From Candidatus Dadabacteria bacterium (lineage in GTDB: Bacteria; Bdellovibrionota_C; UBA2361; J135): a stretch of 6,797 nt of DNA. Position numbers and translations under genes: made by a program. Shown in pieces: positions 5,789 through 6,797 of the stretch. Numbering within the stretch: position 1 is the first letter of the stretch; each line of letters starts with the position of its first letter. Location of the stretch: the NCBI GenBank assembly GCA_003694225.1, contig RFKT01000247.1, positions 1-6,797 on the forward strand. Reading direction: 5' to 3'. The notes below the pieces were generated by a model. The model was not told the DNA's origin. It was given only the letters and a program-made list of their open reading frames with translations, and ran no database searches.

Positions 5789-6790
5789 ATGAGAATCATA
5801 AGTCCAATATCACGTGGCAGCGGGGCCTATATAGTGCATAAGCTTTTAGCCTCTAAGATAGCCGGATATGAGATAAGGGGGTTTTCGCACATTGCAGGTC
5901 ATTTCCCGCTTCTGATTGAAAGGTCGCTTGCGAAGTGCATCAAAGGCGCCGACTTGGTTCACACCTTGCCCGACTATGGAGGCGCTTTATTAAGCCACAC
6001 ACCTTCTATAATAACCTTCCATAATTACGTACTCTGCGGCGAAATCGTTAAGGATTATAATCCGATTCAAGCATTCCACAAACTGTTTTACCTAAAAAAC
6101 ATGGTACAAAAAGCTGTAAAAGAGGCTTCCAAAATAGTGGCCGTGAGCAGATTTACCGCGCAAATAGCCGCAAAAGACTTAAATATTCAAAATCCTATTC
6201 AGGTAATTTATAACGGAATTGACGAGAAGCTTTTTACTCCCAGTCCCTCTTCTCGCTCCTCAAAAAAAAGAGAAATTGTTGTTCTATTTAGCGGCAATTT
6301 AACGAAGAGAAAAGGCGCCCACTGGCTAAATGATATTGCCAAAAAGTTTAATCCCCGAATAAGGCTTATATATACCTCAGGACTCAGAACAAAAACCAAA
6401 CTGCCCTATCAAGCGAATATGGAGTGCGCGGGCAATATAAGGTACGAGGATATGCCTGACTTTTACCGCTCGGGGGATATTCTTCTCTTTCCAACAGTAA
6501 GAGAGGGATTCGGACTGTGTGTTGCAGAGGCTATGGCGTGTGGCCTTCCTGTAGTTGCATCTGACTGTTCATCCCTGCCGGAGTTAATAGATCACGAAAA
6601 GGGAGGTTTCCTTTGCAAAATAGGAGGTATAAAAGATTTTGCAGAGAAAATTAATCTCTTAGCAGAAATCCCATCTCCAAGGAGAGAGATGGGCGAATAC
6701 AATAGAGCTAAGGCAGAAAAAATGTTCACTTTAGATAAAATGGTTAAGGAATATAAGAAGGCGTTTGAAGATGTTGTGGATGGGAATTGA
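5789..6790 (+). CDS. Glycosyltransferase family 4 (GT-B fold)
   Basis: From ATG 5789 this is a 333-residue GT4-type enzyme, a cytoplasmic or membrane-associated retaining transferase that moves a sugar from a nucleotide-sugar donor to a glycan or lipid acceptor. The N-terminal domain begins with strand MRIISPI and glycine loop RGSGAY (9-14), then HTLPDYGG and ITFHNY. The linker motifs AVSRFT (118-123) and YNGIDEKLF (141-149) lead into the donor domain: SGNLTKRKG (168-176) and the EX7E pair E239/E247 in REGFGLCVAEAMACGLPVVAS. The C-terminal helix ends at 333. The frame is open back to ATG 5696, adding 31 residues, but the domain starts at 5789 and family members normally begin at that strand; neither start has a Shine-Dalgarno. 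Acceptor and sugar cannot be told; envelope polysaccharide synthesis is a reasonable guess. It diverges from the LOG-like gene; anything co-transcribed would lie beyond the right edge. Confidence 0.92.
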   Translation: MRIISPISRGSGAYIVHKLLASKIAGYEIRGFSHIAGHFPLLIERSLAKCIKGADLVHTLPDYGGALLSHTPSIITFHNYVLCGEIVKDYNPIQAFHKLFYLKNMVQKAVKEASKIVAVSRFTAQIAAKDLNIQNPIQVIYNGIDEKLFTPSPSSRSSKKREIVVLFSGNLTKRKGAHWLNDIAKKFNPRIRLIYTSGLRTKTKLPYQANMECAGNIRYEDMPDFYRSGDILLFPTVREGFGLCVAEAMACGLPVVASDCSSLPELIDHEKGGFLCKIGGIKDFAEKINLLAEIPSPRREMGEYNRAKAEKMFTLDKMVKEYKKAFEDVVDGN

Positions 6791-6797
6791 GGTTTTA

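Noticed and set aside
6208..6399. Minus-strand 63-codon frame inside the glycosyltransferase
   Set aside because: Antisense shadow of a clear GT4 gene.
3486..6790. Defence or biosynthetic island built around the LOG-like gene and the glycosyltransferase
   Set aside because: The two genes diverge with separate promoters, and no effector, transposase, integrase or partner enzyme is visible in the window.

Overview
The window reads as chromosomal DNA of a rod-shaped, Gram-negative-type bacterium. The mreBC pair and MreB wording such as the N-terminal membrane helix followed by [13 protein letters not shown] resemble deltaproteobacterial-grade lineages. The exact phylum cannot be fixed from the sequence alone. 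No phage, insertion sequence, CRISPR, tRNA or rRNA signal was recognised.

Layout, left to right. (1) A minus-strand cluster at 1-2257: a 100-codon conserved-looking hypothetical gene, then mreB, then mreC, which runs off the left edge after 268 codons. It would be read right to left, with mreD and the PBP2/RodA genes expected outside the window. (2) A 366-bp gap at 2258-2623 between that cluster and a plus-strand gene. It holds a cluster of hairpins, one an 18-bp imperfect long stem with mutually exclusive alternatives, plus a candidate promoter with a perfect TATAAT. (3) rplS (ribosomal protein L19) at 2624-3121, outside its usual rpsP-rimM-trmD operon and carrying an acidic low-complexity tail. 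(4) A 364-bp gap at 3122-3485 between convergent genes, containing a 63-bp nested palindromic element that looks like a dispersed repeat. (5) A 663-codon minus-strand gene for a protein made of two tandem LOG-like (nucleotide phosphoribohydrolase/'lysine decarboxylase-like') units, the second with a degraded signature. (6) An AT-rich divergent promoter region at 5478-5788. (7) A GT4-family glycosyltransferase on the plus strand, 5789-6790.

MreB and MreC act together in lateral cell-wall elongation. L19 is a translation gene. The glycosyltransferase probably makes a surface or envelope glycan. The tandem LOG-like protein has no obvious functional link to its neighbours; it has its own extended -10 promoter with an operator-like dyad. 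It is the most unusual item here and the best candidate for something undescribed, followed by the structured element upstream of rplS.
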